Origin: Geomicrobium halophilum
Lineage (GTDB): Bacteria; Bacillota; Bacilli; Bacillales; Marinococcaceae
NCBI RefSeq assembly: GCF_014207655.1
Contig: NZ_JACHHJ010000006.1
Coordinates: 83,692-147,691 of the forward strand
DNA: 64,000 bases
Direction: 5' to 3'
The notes beneath the pieces are model-generated. The model had not been told where the DNA came from and ran no database searches. It saw nothing but the letters and a program-made list of their open reading frames with translations. Position numbers and translations under genes: made by a program. Positions 42,576-52,155 of this stretch are shown piece by piece. How positions within the stretch are numbered: the first letter of the stretch is position 1; every line of letters starts with the position of its first letter.

Positions 42576-43091
42576 CTTTACTCAATCATGTTATCAGCAC
42601 AGTTACGGGGGTGATCTCGAAAAAACTCTTCAGATAATGTAACTCCAGTGATGAGTGGGAAGAATGACATTTGCATCCATCGATTGATGAATGGAAACAA
42701 GGGATATCCCTTTGGCTCTGAACCCCTCCAAGATTATTTGCTTCACCGGTGTAGTTTAGCTGATAAATGGAAACAACGAGCTCGATTTCGGGGTGAAGAA
42801 CCTCCAAAATGAGCTGAAATAGACACCTCTGATGCAGAAAAGTTTGCTCATCTTACTAAGCAAGTTCCGGGAGCCAGGGGAAGAGAAATTCAACTCGGTT
42901 CGTGTGCTATTTTAAAATCTTGAAAATTGGAGCTGGAAACGAAGGCAATAATTTAAAAGCAACGCCGACTTATCAGCGTTGCTTATCGGTTCTGTGTCTT
43001 TACATCGTTTTCTTACGTTATTCTCCGTCATCACTTTCAAAGAGCAACAGTAAAATATAACATTGCACCGAATACAATGGTTTCTGTTTTT
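42576..43091. other. Gene-poor region
   Basis: No reading frame with recognisable protein character was found over about 500 bases. AAGCAACGC (42957-42965) and GCGTTGCTT (42976-42984) form a hairpin that probably terminates the AraC-type gene on the minus strand or a lost plus-strand gene. Confidence 0.4.
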
Positions 43092-43955
43092 TTATTTTTT
43101 CCGAACAGGAATCCAAACTTCACTATAAGCGTAATCTTTTTTCTGTTCATCCATTTTAGTAAAAGAAAAAGCAGGGGCATTGATTAATTCATAATCGGAA
43201 GAAGGAAGCCATTCAGAATATGTTTTTGCCATTGTTTCTTGTAACGTAGAAGGAAATGGCCCTTCATTTGGAAATATTGCCCAAGTATAGGCTTCAACTG
43301 GCACTTTCTCTAGTAGATCACTTACTTCATTTTTAGTGGTTAATACACCGATCAAGTGAGTTAAATCTCCTTCTTCTTTTATGAAATTAGCGTCAGCATC
43401 ATAAGAGGCATTAACAATTTCATAAGGCTTTATATTTTGAAGAGAATGCATTTCTTCCTTTTGTTTGTCCGTTATGCTTTCTGAAAGCTTTACAATCTCG
43501 TTATTAATACCTTCAAACTGCATAGGAACACGTTTACTTACACCGACTAAATGAAACGCTGGCTTTTTCTCAATTCTATATTCCATATTATTTCCTCCTT
43601 TAACAGTTATTTTGAATGAAAGTTTGGGAAACGATTTGCTTACCCCCTTTTTTATTACATCTGAGGGTAAAAAACCACTCCAATTTTTAAATGCTCTAGA
43701 AAAGCCGTCCACAGACTGATAACCATATTTAAAAGCAACATCTGTTACTTTTTCTCCGTGCAATAAATCCTTATTTGCTTCCGACAATTTTCTGTTTTTT
43801 ATATATTCACTTATCGTCAGCCCTGAAAGATAAAAAAATATCTTTCTAAAGTGAAAGTCGGAAACCCCGGCATATTTAGAAATTTCTTCAAGAGATAGTT
43901 CAACAGTTAAGTGATCTTCAATATAGTCAATCACTAGGTTTAATCCTTTTAACAA
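43092..43955 (-). CDS. AraC-family regulator with GyrI-like effector domain (paralog 1)
   Basis: 287-residue regulator with two helix-turn-helix units in the N-terminal 100 residues (LSLEEISKYAGVSDFHFRKI; VTDVAFKYGYQSVDGFSRAF) and a C-terminal GyrI-like/AraC effector-binding domain from about residue 125 (MEYRIEKKPAFHLVGVSKRV; YTWAIFPNEGPFP). The best start is TTG 43955, directly after AAAAGGAGGGATATA; a GTG at 43973 overlaps that site. Such proteins sense small hydrophobic or cationic compounds. It is divergent from a second protein of the same architecture 350 bases away, with no transporter or enzyme between. Confidence 0.88.
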   Translation of the reverse strand: MLKGLNLVIDYIEDHLTVELSLEEISKYAGVSDFHFRKIFFYLSGLTISEYIKNRKLSEANKDLLHGEKVTDVAFKYGYQSVDGFSRAFKNWSGFLPSDVIKKGVSKSFPKLSFKITVKGGNNMEYRIEKKPAFHLVGVSKRVPMQFEGINNEIVKLSESITDKQKEEMHSLQNIKPYEIVNASYDADANFIKEEGDLTHLIGVLTTKNEVSDLLEKVPVEAYTWAIFPNEGPFPSTLQETMAKTYSEWLPSSDYELINAPAFSFTKMDEQKKDYAYSEVWIPVRKK

Positions 43956-44303
43956 TATATCCCTCCTTTTCACGTCGTCATAATAGCAAAGTTACGTTAA
44001 TAATACTCGACATTATTAACATAATAAATATCGAATTGTTAAACCAAAACCTTATATAAACTATCAAAACTTGGTTTTATGAATAAGAAGAATTAAAAGA
44101 GCAATTTTAGCAGGATGGCTATCGTTGGAGGCGTGAAACATTTGCTATTCCCTTAACAACTGGTCCATATTAATGAAGCAAGAAAAATTGTTCATGATAA
44201 GTTTGTTTCGTCTTTATATACACACCCTACAAATCTGAACAGATTTTATCGGATTATTGAATGTTTATCTTGTTATTCTTAAGAGCGAAGGGAGGTTATT
44301 CGA
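43956..44303. other. Divergent intergenic region between AraC paralogs
   Basis: AT-rich, about 350 bases, no gene recognised. AACCAAAACC near 44042 and GGTTTT near 44074 give a weak inverted repeat. It should hold both promoters. Confidence 0.35.
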
Positions 44304-45128
44304 ATGGATTTGCTTGAAAATATGAACGCAGCAGTAAGCTATATCGAAAACCATTTGGATGAAGAGATGGATTATGGAGAGATTGCAAGGATTTCCCGTT
44401 TTTCTGAACATCATTTCAAACGGATGTTTTCGTTCATAGCTGGTATATCCTTGACGGAATATGTTCGTCGAAGACGTTTGACATTAGCTGCTTTTGATTT
44501 AAAAAAAAGTGATATAAGAGTGATTGATGTAGCTGTTAAGTATGGTTACAATTCACCTGATTCATTTTCAAGGGCATTTCAAACGTTACACGACGTAGCG
44601 CCTAGTTCGGTCAAAAATTCTGACGTTCCATTAAAAGCCTATCCTCGAATGACCTTCCAAATTGCGATTAAGGGAGATGTGGCAATGGACTACAGATTTG
44701 TTGAAAAGGAAGCTTTTACCGTCGTGGGGAAGAAAGAAACAGTATCGTCTAGTGGAACCGAATTCAATCCGAAAATGTGGGGACATCTCGAAGAGATCGA
44801 AGAAAATGTTAAGCCATACGATAATACCTCGTTTTCGGGCATATTACATGTTTCATTGACCAATGAGAATGGAGACATCGATTACTATATAGCGACAGCA
44901 ACTACGAAGTCGTGTCCCGCAGGATTTGAACAATTGAAGATTTCTTCCCATACATGGGCGGTATTTGAAGCCAAAGGGGAAATGCCAGACGCATTATTAA
45001 AGACATGGGAGCGGGTGTATACCGAGTGGTTCCCTACATCTGGTTATGAACTAGCTGAAACTCCTGAATTTGTAAGAGGAATTAACGATACAAAAACGGA
45101 AATTTGGGTCCCCATTAAGAAGAAGTAA
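44304..45128 (+). CDS. AraC-family regulator with GyrI-like effector domain (paralog 2)
   Basis: 274-residue protein with the same layout as the divergent gene at 43.1-43.9 kb: N-terminal AraC helix-turn-helix pair (YGEIARISRFSEHHFKRMFS; VIDVAVKYGYNSPDSFSRAF) and GyrI-like domain from about residue 125 (MDYRFVEKEAFTVVGKKETV; SSHTWAVFEAKGEMP). GGGAGG lies eight bases before the ATG. Sequence identity to paralog 1 is moderate, so the duplication is old. Targets are unknown. Confidence 0.88.
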   Translation: MDLLENMNAAVSYIENHLDEEMDYGEIARISRFSEHHFKRMFSFIAGISLTEYVRRRRLTLAAFDLKKSDIRVIDVAVKYGYNSPDSFSRAFQTLHDVAPSSVKNSDVPLKAYPRMTFQIAIKGDVAMDYRFVEKEAFTVVGKKETVSSSGTEFNPKMWGHLEEIEENVKPYDNTSFSGILHVSLTNENGDIDYYIATATTKSCPAGFEQLKISSHTWAVFEAKGEMPDALLKTWERVYTEWFPTSGYELAETPEFVRGINDTKTEIWVPIKKK

Positions 45129-45226
45129 TTGAGAGAAATGATTATTTTCTTCTATTCCCGGGCTACATCCGTTATGATAAAGAAAAGAAGTCATTGCTTC
45201 AAGGTTGGAAAGGAGGGACTGAACCG

Positions 45227-46906
45227 ATGCCGCCCCATCCTTCAAAGTATCAGAAAGCATTGCAAATCCAACGGGAAATTTCTGAAACATTGAACAAAAG
45301 TACCGATCTACAAAAAATATTGCAATTATCATTGGAGCGCTTGCTCGATTTAATGGAATTGCAAACCGGGTGGATTTTTTTAACGGAAGATGAAACATCT
45401 TATGAACTGGTTTCTTCCCACCAACTTCCCCCTGCTTTGGAAAACAATCGGGAACAACTAATGCGTTGTTATGAGGGCTATACGGATTGTGCCTGCTTGC
45501 AGCTTTATTGGGAAGGGTATATGAACCAGGCCGTCAACCATGTGAAATGTGCCCGTCTCGAAGAAGCCGTCGACAATGATATGGGCGAAACATGGGGGTT
45601 GACCCATCATGCCAGCATTCCGCTAACGATTCGCGGGAAGAAAATCGGTTTACTTAACTTAGCATCACCAGGGCGCCGTCGTTTTAATGAGGATGACCTC
45701 GTTCTCTTGGAAACAGTCGCTTATCAAATAGGGGCAGCAGTGGAACGAACGCGTTTGCATTTGCAGCAGACAGAGGAAGAAGTCCATGCCATAGCGCGTT
45801 ATCTTGTTGATGCTTATGCCAATGCTGAAAAAATTAATCGCCAAATTGGCAACATTCTTAACATCCCTGAATTGTTTCATAAAATTATGCAGGAACTGCA
45901 CGATTATTTGCCTACTTGGACTAACGCCGCAATCATTACGATGGAACGGGGGAGATTAACCGTCCGGTCCAGTTTAGATCATCACGGGCCGAAAGAAGTT
46001 TTTGATGCTGAACAAGAGATCAACCTTGACCAACCGGATCTCGTGCGAAGAGCTTATGTTCATCAACGCATTACGCAAGATAATAAACAACCGTTGCATT
46101 TTTCATCTTTAAGCGACCATAATTCCCTTTATTCCATTGCTTTTCCCTTGTTCATGCCCGAAAGGCCCGGGGGAACGTTCGGTGTGTTATTGCTCAGTCG
46201 AAGCGCTCCATTATGTGATCATTTGGAAATGGGGATGCTGGAAGTGCTCGCCAGCCACCTTTCAATGGCCATCGAACGCATACGCCTGCATGAAGAATGG
46301 AAAGCGTTGCTCGTTTACAAGGAAAGGAACCGTCTCGCCCGGGATTTACATGACTCGGTTAATCAAAAATTGTTTGCCCTTTCATTAACATCACGAGGAC
46401 TTCAAGGGCTCATTGATGAGAAAGAGAATACGGCCATGGAAGCTGTCCTGGAACTTCAACAGCTTTCGAGAGAAGCGCTGACGGACTTGCGTAGCTTGAT
46501 CTGGCAACTGCGTCCCGATCATCTCGAGCAAGGGCTTATGACTTCACTTGCCGAATATGCGCAAAAAATTGGGGTGGAGCTATCCATCGAAGCTCCGGAT
46601 GATTTAGGCGTGAACCAATCATGCCAAGAAACATTATGGAGGATCGGGCAAGAAGCATTGAATAATATTCAAAAACATGCAGGAACATCAAAAGCCACCA
46701 TCATCGTGCAATCAGACCTCCGTGATTTTACGATGCGCGTTATGGATCAAGGCAATGGGGGTGCCGTTGAGACGCGGCACTCCCTTGGGATTAGGAGCAT
46801 GAAAGAACGAACCGAAGAGCTTCAAGGTTCCTTTCAAATGACTAGTGAAAACGGAAAGGGCACGACGATTACCGTCCGTGTACCTGTCCATAAAAAAGGT
46901 AGGTAA
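45227..46906 (+). CDS. Cytoplasmic GAF-domain sensor histidine kinase (HisKA_3)
   Basis: 559-residue kinase without membrane segments. Two GAF-type domains (about residues 25-190 and 220-365) precede a NarX/LiaS-type HisKA_3 dimerisation domain, with the phosphorylated His in ERNRLARDLHDSVNQKLFAL near residue 382, and a HATPase domain (LWRIGQEALNNIQKHAGTSK, GLGIRSMKER-like GIRSMKERTEELQG). The first GAF holds several Cys and His (CYEGYTDCACLQLYW, then VKCARLEE), which could bind a cofactor or metal. The start ATG 45227 follows AAAGGAGGG. Six bases separate it from the response-regulator gene. Confidence 0.92.
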   Translation: MPPHPSKYQKALQIQREISETLNKSTDLQKILQLSLERLLDLMELQTGWIFLTEDETSYELVSSHQLPPALENNREQLMRCYEGYTDCACLQLYWEGYMNQAVNHVKCARLEEAVDNDMGETWGLTHHASIPLTIRGKKIGLLNLASPGRRRFNEDDLVLLETVAYQIGAAVERTRLHLQQTEEEVHAIARYLVDAYANAEKINRQIGNILNIPELFHKIMQELHDYLPTWTNAAIITMERGRLTVRSSLDHHGPKEVFDAEQEINLDQPDLVRRAYVHQRITQDNKQPLHFSSLSDHNSLYSIAFPLFMPERPGGTFGVLLLSRSAPLCDHLEMGMLEVLASHLSMAIERIRLHEEWKALLVYKERNRLARDLHDSVNQKLFALSLTSRGLQGLIDEKENTAMEAVLELQQLSREALTDLRSLIWQLRPDHLEQGLMTSLAEYAQKIGVELSIEAPDDLGVNQSCQETLWRIGQEALNNIQKHAGTSKATIIVQSDLRDFTMRVMDQGNGGAVETRHSLGIRSMKERTEELQGSFQMTSENGKGTTITVRVPVHKKGR

Positions 46907-46912
46907 TATCCT

Positions 46913-47548
46913 TTGAAAGTACTGCTCGTTGATGATCATCTCGTCGTATTAAAAGGTCTACGCTTTTTTCTGCAAAAGCGTCCAGATATCGAGATTGTAG
47001 GTGAAGCTCAGGATGGAAAAGAAGCGTTGCAGCAGGTGGAACAACTGCAGCCGGATATCGTGTTAATGGATGTGATCATGCCGAATATGGATGGCATCGA
47101 AGCTACACAACACATCAAAACGCAACACCCAGATATCCATGTCATTATTCTTACCAGTTCTTCAGACAGGGATCATGTATTACCCGCGATTCGAGCAGGT
47201 GCCAGTGGCTACCAACTGAAAGATGTGGATCCAAGCTTTTTGGAAGAAGCAATGATTGCTGTCATGGGCGGAGAAAGGACCCTTCACTCACAAGTGTCGA
47301 ACCAGTTAATGACCCATGTTGCCAAAGCAGATGAACATGATGCCCGTTTTCATGCTTTAACTCCAAGGGAGCGTGATATCCTGAAACATATCACTTACGG
47401 GCAGAGTAACAAAGAGATCGCCGCCGAACTTCATATCACCGAAAAAACCGTGAAGACACATATCACGAGTATTCTCGGAAAAATGGAGGTGCAAGATCGC
47501 ACGCAAGCGGCGATCCATGCGTTAAAGCACCGATGGTTCGAAACATAA
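46913..47548 (+). CDS. NarL/LuxR-type response regulator
   Basis: 211-residue regulator. The receiver domain has acidic residues in LLVDDHLVV, phospho-Asp in DIVLMDVIMPNMDG (near residue 54) and Lys in YQLKDVDP. The LuxR-type helix-turn-helix at the end reads LTPRERDILKHITYGQSNKE, then ITEKTVKTHITSILGKM. TTG start at 46913 follows AAAGGTAGG. Cognate partner of the adjacent GAF kinase. A possible target is the downstream oxidoreductase-MFS pair. Confidence 0.93.
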   Translation: MKVLLVDDHLVVLKGLRFFLQKRPDIEIVGEAQDGKEALQQVEQLQPDIVLMDVIMPNMDGIEATQHIKTQHPDIHVIILTSSSDRDHVLPAIRAGASGYQLKDVDPSFLEEAMIAVMGGERTLHSQVSNQLMTHVAKADEHDARFHALTPRERDILKHITYGQSNKEIAAELHITEKTVKTHITSILGKMEVQDRTQAAIHALKHRWFET

Positions 47549-47567
47549 CGTACGACGATAGTCTAAG

Positions 47568-47598
47568 AAAAGGTCTTATCGATGATAAGGCCTTTTTT
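47568..47598 (+). terminator. Terminator of the two-component operon
   Basis: AAAAGGTCTTATC (47568-47580), loop GAT, GATAAGGCCTTTTTT: a long stem with one G-T pair ending in a T run. Confidence 0.93.
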
Positions 47599-47697
47599 GT
47601 ATGGCACTTTTAGACAATTGATTGATTTATTCGCAAAAGATAAGTGGCATTATATACATAGAAGCAATTAAACCATGTAAAAGTTGGAGGAAAAACA

Positions 47698-48234
47698 ATG
47701 AAAACATTAAACATCGGCATTATTTTAGGAAGCACACGTCCAGGACGAGTAAGTCCACAAGTAGGACATTGGGTCAAAGGCATTGCAGATAAACGTGGTG
47801 ATGCAAGCTATGAAATCGTGGATACTGCTGACTATAAGCTTCCGTTGGAAGGCACCGGTCAAGAACCGGGATTCATCGCATGGTCAGAGAAACTATCTAG
47901 CTTAGACGGATTTGTGTTCATTGTCCCGGAATATAATCACAGCATTCCGGCTGTATTAAAACAGGCCCTTGATTCTGCACACGATGAATGGAGCAATAAA
48001 TCAGCCGGGATCGTCAGCTATGGATCAACAGGTGGCGCTCGTGCAGCTGTACATTTACGTGGGATTTTGGGGGAATTAAAAGTTGCGGACGTTCGTAAAC
48101 ATCCAACATTATCCATTTTTACAGATTTTGAGGACTTCACTGACTTTAAACCAGCTGAATTACACACTAATAATGTCAATGTCATGTTGGATGAAACGGT
48201 GGCATGGAGTGATGCACTAAAGGCTTTACGATAA
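47698..48234 (+). CDS. NADPH-dependent FMN reductase family protein
   Basis: 178-residue flavodoxin-fold oxidoreductase. The FMN phosphate-binding start IGIILGSTRPGRVSPQVG, then PEYNHSIPAVLKQALD and SYGSTGGARAAVHLRGILGE, are diagnostic of the YieF/ChrR/azobenzene-reductase group, which reduces quinones, chromate and azo dyes. AGTTGGAGGAAAAACA precedes the ATG. It is 70 bases upstream of an MFS exporter gene, so the two may act together against a redox-active toxin. Confidence 0.9.
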   Translation: MKTLNIGIILGSTRPGRVSPQVGHWVKGIADKRGDASYEIVDTADYKLPLEGTGQEPGFIAWSEKLSSLDGFVFIVPEYNHSIPAVLKQALDSAHDEWSNKSAGIVSYGSTGGARAAVHLRGILGELKVADVRKHPTLSIFTDFEDFTDFKPAELHTNNVNVMLDETVAWSDALKALR

Positions 48235-48304
48235 TATTTGCATTTGCCTTACCGTCAAATTAGATATTCGACTTGTAGTACACGCAAGAGAAGGGAGATA
48301 GGAG

Positions 48305-49840
48305 ATGAGTAGCAAAGATGAAGTCCCAAGAGCAACATGGCAGGAATGGATGGGCCTAGGGGCTTTGACATTGGCCGTTTTTATGCTTGCTACAGATATT
48401 TCTATCCTGTTCCTCGCCATGCCCTCGATTGCTGCTGACTTGGCACCCAGCAGTACACAAATGCTCTGGATTATTCATATTGGTGAATTGCTTGCCGTAG
48501 GGTTTGCGCTAACGATGGGGCGTCTGGGCGACAAAATCGGGAGGAGACGTCTACTCGTCATTGGAATATCGGTATATGGATTAGCTTCTTTTATCGCGGC
48601 ATTTTCGACAGAAGCCTGGATGTTGATTGCTACACGAGCACTTCTTGGTGTAGCGACTGCAACAGTGATGCCGTCCACGATGTCATTATTGCGGAATATG
48701 TTTTTCGATCGGAAGCAATTTTCAGTAGCAATCGCTATTAATCTCAGCGCATTTTCTGCAGGTATGGCCTTAGGACCTCCAATGGGCGGCCTACTCTTGG
48801 ATTATTTTTGGTGGGGGGCAGTATTTCTTGTTAATGTTCCGGTTGCCATTGGATTGTTAGCAGCATCACGCCTTCTTCCTGAGTATCGCAACAAGGATTC
48901 GAAGCCTATGGATTTTATTAGTGTTCTGTTGTCTTCGTTGGCATTGGTAACATTGATTTTCGGTTTACAGGAAATGGCTAACGATGGTTTCAACATGCTT
49001 TACGGTGGGTCGGTAGTGATTGGCATAGCGGTCGGAGTTCTGTTTATTAAGCGACAGATGAACACGGAAGACCCATTGTTGGATTTGCACATGTTTCGGA
49101 TCCCCGTCTTTAGTTTTTCATTGATCGCTGTGACGGTCGTATTACTTGTAACGACTGGGGCAGATATGCTTTTTGCACAACATTTGCAAGCCGTTGTTGG
49201 ACTCACTCCAACAGAGGCAGGACTTCTGCTGATCATCCCTGCACTCCTGTCGATGGCCGGTACTTTAATATCCCCGGTACTTACACGGTGGATGCGCCCG
49301 GCATACGCCATGGTGTCCGGCCTTCTTACTGCGGCAGGCGGCGCGTTACTTATCATGTTAACTGTACATGATGCTGGAGCAATTATCCTTATTATTGGTG
49401 TATCACTTCTTGGATTTGGCGGAGGACCTACAATGACGATTGCAAGTGAGCAAATTATCTCTAGTGTTCCGCAAGAACGTGCCGGTACTGCTTCAGCGAT
49501 GAGCGATGTCAGCACTGGACTTGGTTCTGTATTGAGTATTGCATTCATTGGAAGTTTGGGGATGCTCGTTTACCGTGGGGTTTTAGCGAGTTCCCTTCCC
49601 TCCGAGGTACCTTCGGAAATCGCAAATTCGTCCATGGAAAGCGTTGGTGCGGCAGTTGCAGCAGCAGAAGGGTTCCCGCAAATGCTTCAAGCTGTACAAT
49701 CGTCTTTTACAGTTGCGCTACAAGCTGTATTTGGAATAGCCGCAATCGGTTTGTTTGTCTTAATGATATTCATTGTATGGAAGCTCAGACATGTAAGACA
49801 AGAAGATAAAGCATCTAATGAACAGGAAACATCGTTTTGA
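48305..49840 (+). CDS. 14-TM MFS multidrug exporter (DHA2, SmvA/QacA-like)
   Basis: 511-residue permease with about fourteen hydrophobic segments. The motif A-type loop LGDKIGRRRLLVIG (near residue 75) and motif C-type GMALGPPMGGLLLDYFWWGA place it in the drug:proton antiporter-2 family. The start ATG 48305 follows GGAGATAGGAG. It probably exports cationic or lipophilic toxic compounds. Single unit or cotranscribed with the FMN reductase. Confidence 0.9.
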   Translation: MSSKDEVPRATWQEWMGLGALTLAVFMLATDISILFLAMPSIAADLAPSSTQMLWIIHIGELLAVGFALTMGRLGDKIGRRRLLVIGISVYGLASFIAAFSTEAWMLIATRALLGVATATVMPSTMSLLRNMFFDRKQFSVAIAINLSAFSAGMALGPPMGGLLLDYFWWGAVFLVNVPVAIGLLAASRLLPEYRNKDSKPMDFISVLLSSLALVTLIFGLQEMANDGFNMLYGGSVVIGIAVGVLFIKRQMNTEDPLLDLHMFRIPVFSFSLIAVTVVLLVTTGADMLFAQHLQAVVGLTPTEAGLLLIIPALLSMAGTLISPVLTRWMRPAYAMVSGLLTAAGGALLIMLTVHDAGAIILIIGVSLLGFGGGPTMTIASEQIISSVPQERAGTASAMSDVSTGLGSVLSIAFIGSLGMLVYRGVLASSLPSEVPSEIANSSMESVGAAVAAAEGFPQMLQAVQSSFTVALQAVFGIAAIGLFVLMIFIVWKLRHVRQEDKASNEQETSF

Positions 49841-49958
49841 AATGAAAGCTACCCATCTTACGGTCATCATTGTGTTCGAACATAAATGGGGGAATTGTTG
49901 TAATGTGTCGTGGGGGTCTCACCAACATTTTGAAAAAATCCTATTCTAAGAGCGAAAA

Positions 49959-50008
49959 TGTCGTTATAACGACAATTAATGATGGATATTTTATCCATCC
50001 TTAATTGT
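49959..50008 (+). terminator. Palindrome and hairpin after the MFS gene
   Basis: TGTCGTTATAACGACA (49959-49974) is a perfect 16-bp palindrome. Overlapping its end, ACAATTAA-T-GATGGAT pairs with ATCCATC-C-TTAATTGT (49972-50008). The second is a possible terminator with a poor T tail; the first looks more like an operator. No other content seen between 49841 and 50171. Confidence 0.5.
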
Positions 50009-50171
50009 ATATTTTACACGTATCTTGGAGAAACCCACGTTACTGTTTTAAGTCGTAGAAGAATCTAAGACCTTTTTAGTAGGGAAAGTATAGACCGTCG
50101 TACGAAGGCGTAAATATTAGAATCTGTACAATGGAGATAAATCAAGGACATCAAAACAAGGGGGAGAAACG

Positions 50172-50729
50172 ATGACTATTCTCGTAACGGGCGCGACAGG
50201 TAATGTCGGTCGCCAAATAGTAACCTAATTACCTCATGCAGGTGTTCAGGTCTGTGCCCTGACCCGCCATCCAGAAACAGCTGGTATGCCTAACGATGTT
50301 CAAGTTGTGGCTGGAGATCTCTCTGCCCCTGAAACACTGGATTTGCAGGTGTAGATGCTTTACATCTCATCACCTTCGTTGGAAACGATTACGACCTTGT
50401 GCCGACTGGACCCAACATGGTGAAGTTGGCAAAGGAGTCTGGTATCAAGCGCGTAACCGTACTGAGCGGTTATGTAAAAGGATCGGTCGAACAGGCTGTA
50501 AGGGACACAAATGATCTTGAATGGGCTGTACTGAACCCGGTTGAATTTATGGCCAATACACTAGAGTGGACCGAAACTATCCGGAAGGAAGACGTCGTAC
50601 GACAGCCATTCGCTGACGTTCGTTATTGATCATAAATTTAATCTTCCAAAATTTCCTGTCGAAGATGCAATAGGTGTTCTTGAGGAACTAGGTGTTGACA
50701 TTTTTCAAGATCCGAAGAAAGGTTCGTAA
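50172..50729 (+). pseudogene. NAD(P)-binding NmrA-like reductase, broken
   Basis: Begins well (ATG 50172 after GGGGGAGAAACG) with MTILVTGATGNVGRQIVT, a Rossmann motif, then meets a TAA at 50226 and shifts frame. Later parts read VTVLSGYVKGSVEQAV and LEWAVLNPVEFMANTLEW, again NmrA-like. After the stop near 50629 an unrelated-looking piece follows (FNLPKFPVEDAIGVLEELGV) ending at TAA 50729. At least one nonsense codon and two frameshifts. Confidence 0.75.
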
Positions 50730-50782
50730 GAGTGAGAATTAACGCTGGTGTGGCTGGATAATACCGAAAGGAAGGGGATTTT

Positions 50783-51327
50783 ATGAAACATGCCATTGTA
50801 TTTGGTGGAACAGGGATGCTCGCAGGGGCAACAAAATGGCTGATTGATAATGCAGATCATATATCAGTGATCGGGAGAAACAAACACAGGTTAGAACAGC
50901 TATATCCGGATCATGACAACGTTGATTTACGGCTCGTCACATTAGATTATAAGGATAATGAGGCGTTAAGCCATTTTTTACGACAAACCATTCAAACTTA
51001 TGGTCCCATTGATCTTATTGTATCTTGGATTCATAGCGTCGCACCCGATGCCATACCTATCATCTTTGATGAGCTTACTCATCAAAAACGCCCATGGCTA
51101 TTTTTTCACATTAAAGGCAGTAGTGATGATCTTTCATTCTAGGCGAAAACGCTGTCCCATGGAATTGCCTGTATCGCGAGGTACAGCTTGGATTTAAAGT
51201 TGAGGAGAATGTTTCACGGTGGTTAACGCATAAAGAGATTTCCAATGGTGTTATTTCAGCCATTTATTATGATAAGAAGCAAACCGTTGTTGGAACATTA
51301 TACTCCTGGAGCAAAAAACCGCAGTAA
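50783..51327 (+). pseudogene. Short-chain dehydrogenase-like protein, frameshifted
   Basis: AAGGAAGGGG precedes ATG 50783. The first 115 codons encode an SDR-like Rossmann start (MKHAIVFGGTGMLAGATKWL, SVIGRNKHRLEQL). Reading continues in another frame from about 51145 as VPWNCLYREVQLGFKVEENV to YSWSKKPQ at 51327, the expected C-terminus. One frameshift near 51125-51145 separates the halves. It was about 180 residues when intact. Confidence 0.72.
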
Positions 51328-51350
51328 ATTCATACTTGAGGGAGAGATGA

Positions 51351-51503
51351 ATGATGACTCAAAAACAATTCCCTCAATGGGCAAAGGACTATATGTATTA
51401 TATTCAAGTTTCGGTTAGGGATCCTTCCCTTTCGTATTTAAAAGAAATGATCACCGTTCATTTAAATCGAATAACCTTTGAGAATATCAGTACTTTGAAA
51501 TAA
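51351..51503 (+). pseudogene. Arylamine N-acetyltransferase, N-terminal stub
   Basis: 50 codons with a good ribosome-binding site (GAGGGAGAG) encode an N-terminus like that of Bacillus-type NAT enzymes, ending in LNRITFENISTLK, where the family motif R-x-x-F-E-N is visible. The catalytic Cys-His-Asp region is missing; the downstream sequence belongs to another gene. Truncated by deletion. Confidence 0.6.
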
Positions 51504-51610
51504 AAGGTGTAAGGGTGAGGAGAGGATATTCGGCAGCTTGCAATGAGTATGGTAAAACCTCTATACTTAGCGAAGTAAAGCATATTAAATCTATACGAGG
51601 TGTGTTTAAA

Positions 51611-52045
51611 ATGGTCGGAGTAGAAATTGATATGGTTGTAACAGACAGCTTGAAAGCATTGGAATTATACGAAAAAGTTTTTGATATCGAACGTGTGGAG
51701 GTTACAGATTTCCCAAAAGGTAAAAATGAAGTCATTTTTACTCTGTACGGCGTACGCTTTCACATGTTGGATGAAAACCCAGAATTCCACTTGATCGCAC
51801 CAAAACCGGATGACCCAAAAACCATATGGACGAACGTTACTGTACCAGATATTAATGAAACTTATACAAAGGCGATGGATTTAGGATGTACTGAGGTGCA
51901 GCCAGTGACTGAGATACCTGATTTCGGAGTGTCAAATGCCATATTTAGCGATACTTTCGGATATCTGTGGATGCTGCATCAAATTCACAAAGAAGTTAGT
52001 TTTGAAGAACGTACACGCCTTTGGGAAGAAAGAGAGAATAATTAA
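51611..52045 (+). CDS. VOC (glyoxalase-fold) family protein
   Basis: 144-residue vicinal-oxygen-chelate protein of the PhnB/glyoxalase-like group (ALELYEKVFDIERVEVTDFP; VSNAIFSDTFGYLWMLHQIH). Start at ATG 51611 after GAGGTG. Metal ligands are not fully evident, so the activity is open; relatives include antibiotic-binding and dioxygenase-like proteins. Its first 24 bases recur, slightly changed, at 55981. Confidence 0.82.
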   Translation: MVGVEIDMVVTDSLKALELYEKVFDIERVEVTDFPKGKNEVIFTLYGVRFHMLDENPEFHLIAPKPDDPKTIWTNVTVPDINETYTKAMDLGCTEVQPVTEIPDFGVSNAIFSDTFGYLWMLHQIHKEVSFEERTRLWEERENN

Positions 52046-52155
52046 CATTCGATGGTATGGGTGTAATTAAAGTGATGAATTAACTGGGGTGACTGAAATC
52101 TAGGTTCATGAACAGAAGGCTTCTTTGCTTCAAAGTGTGAAGGAGTCACTTTATT

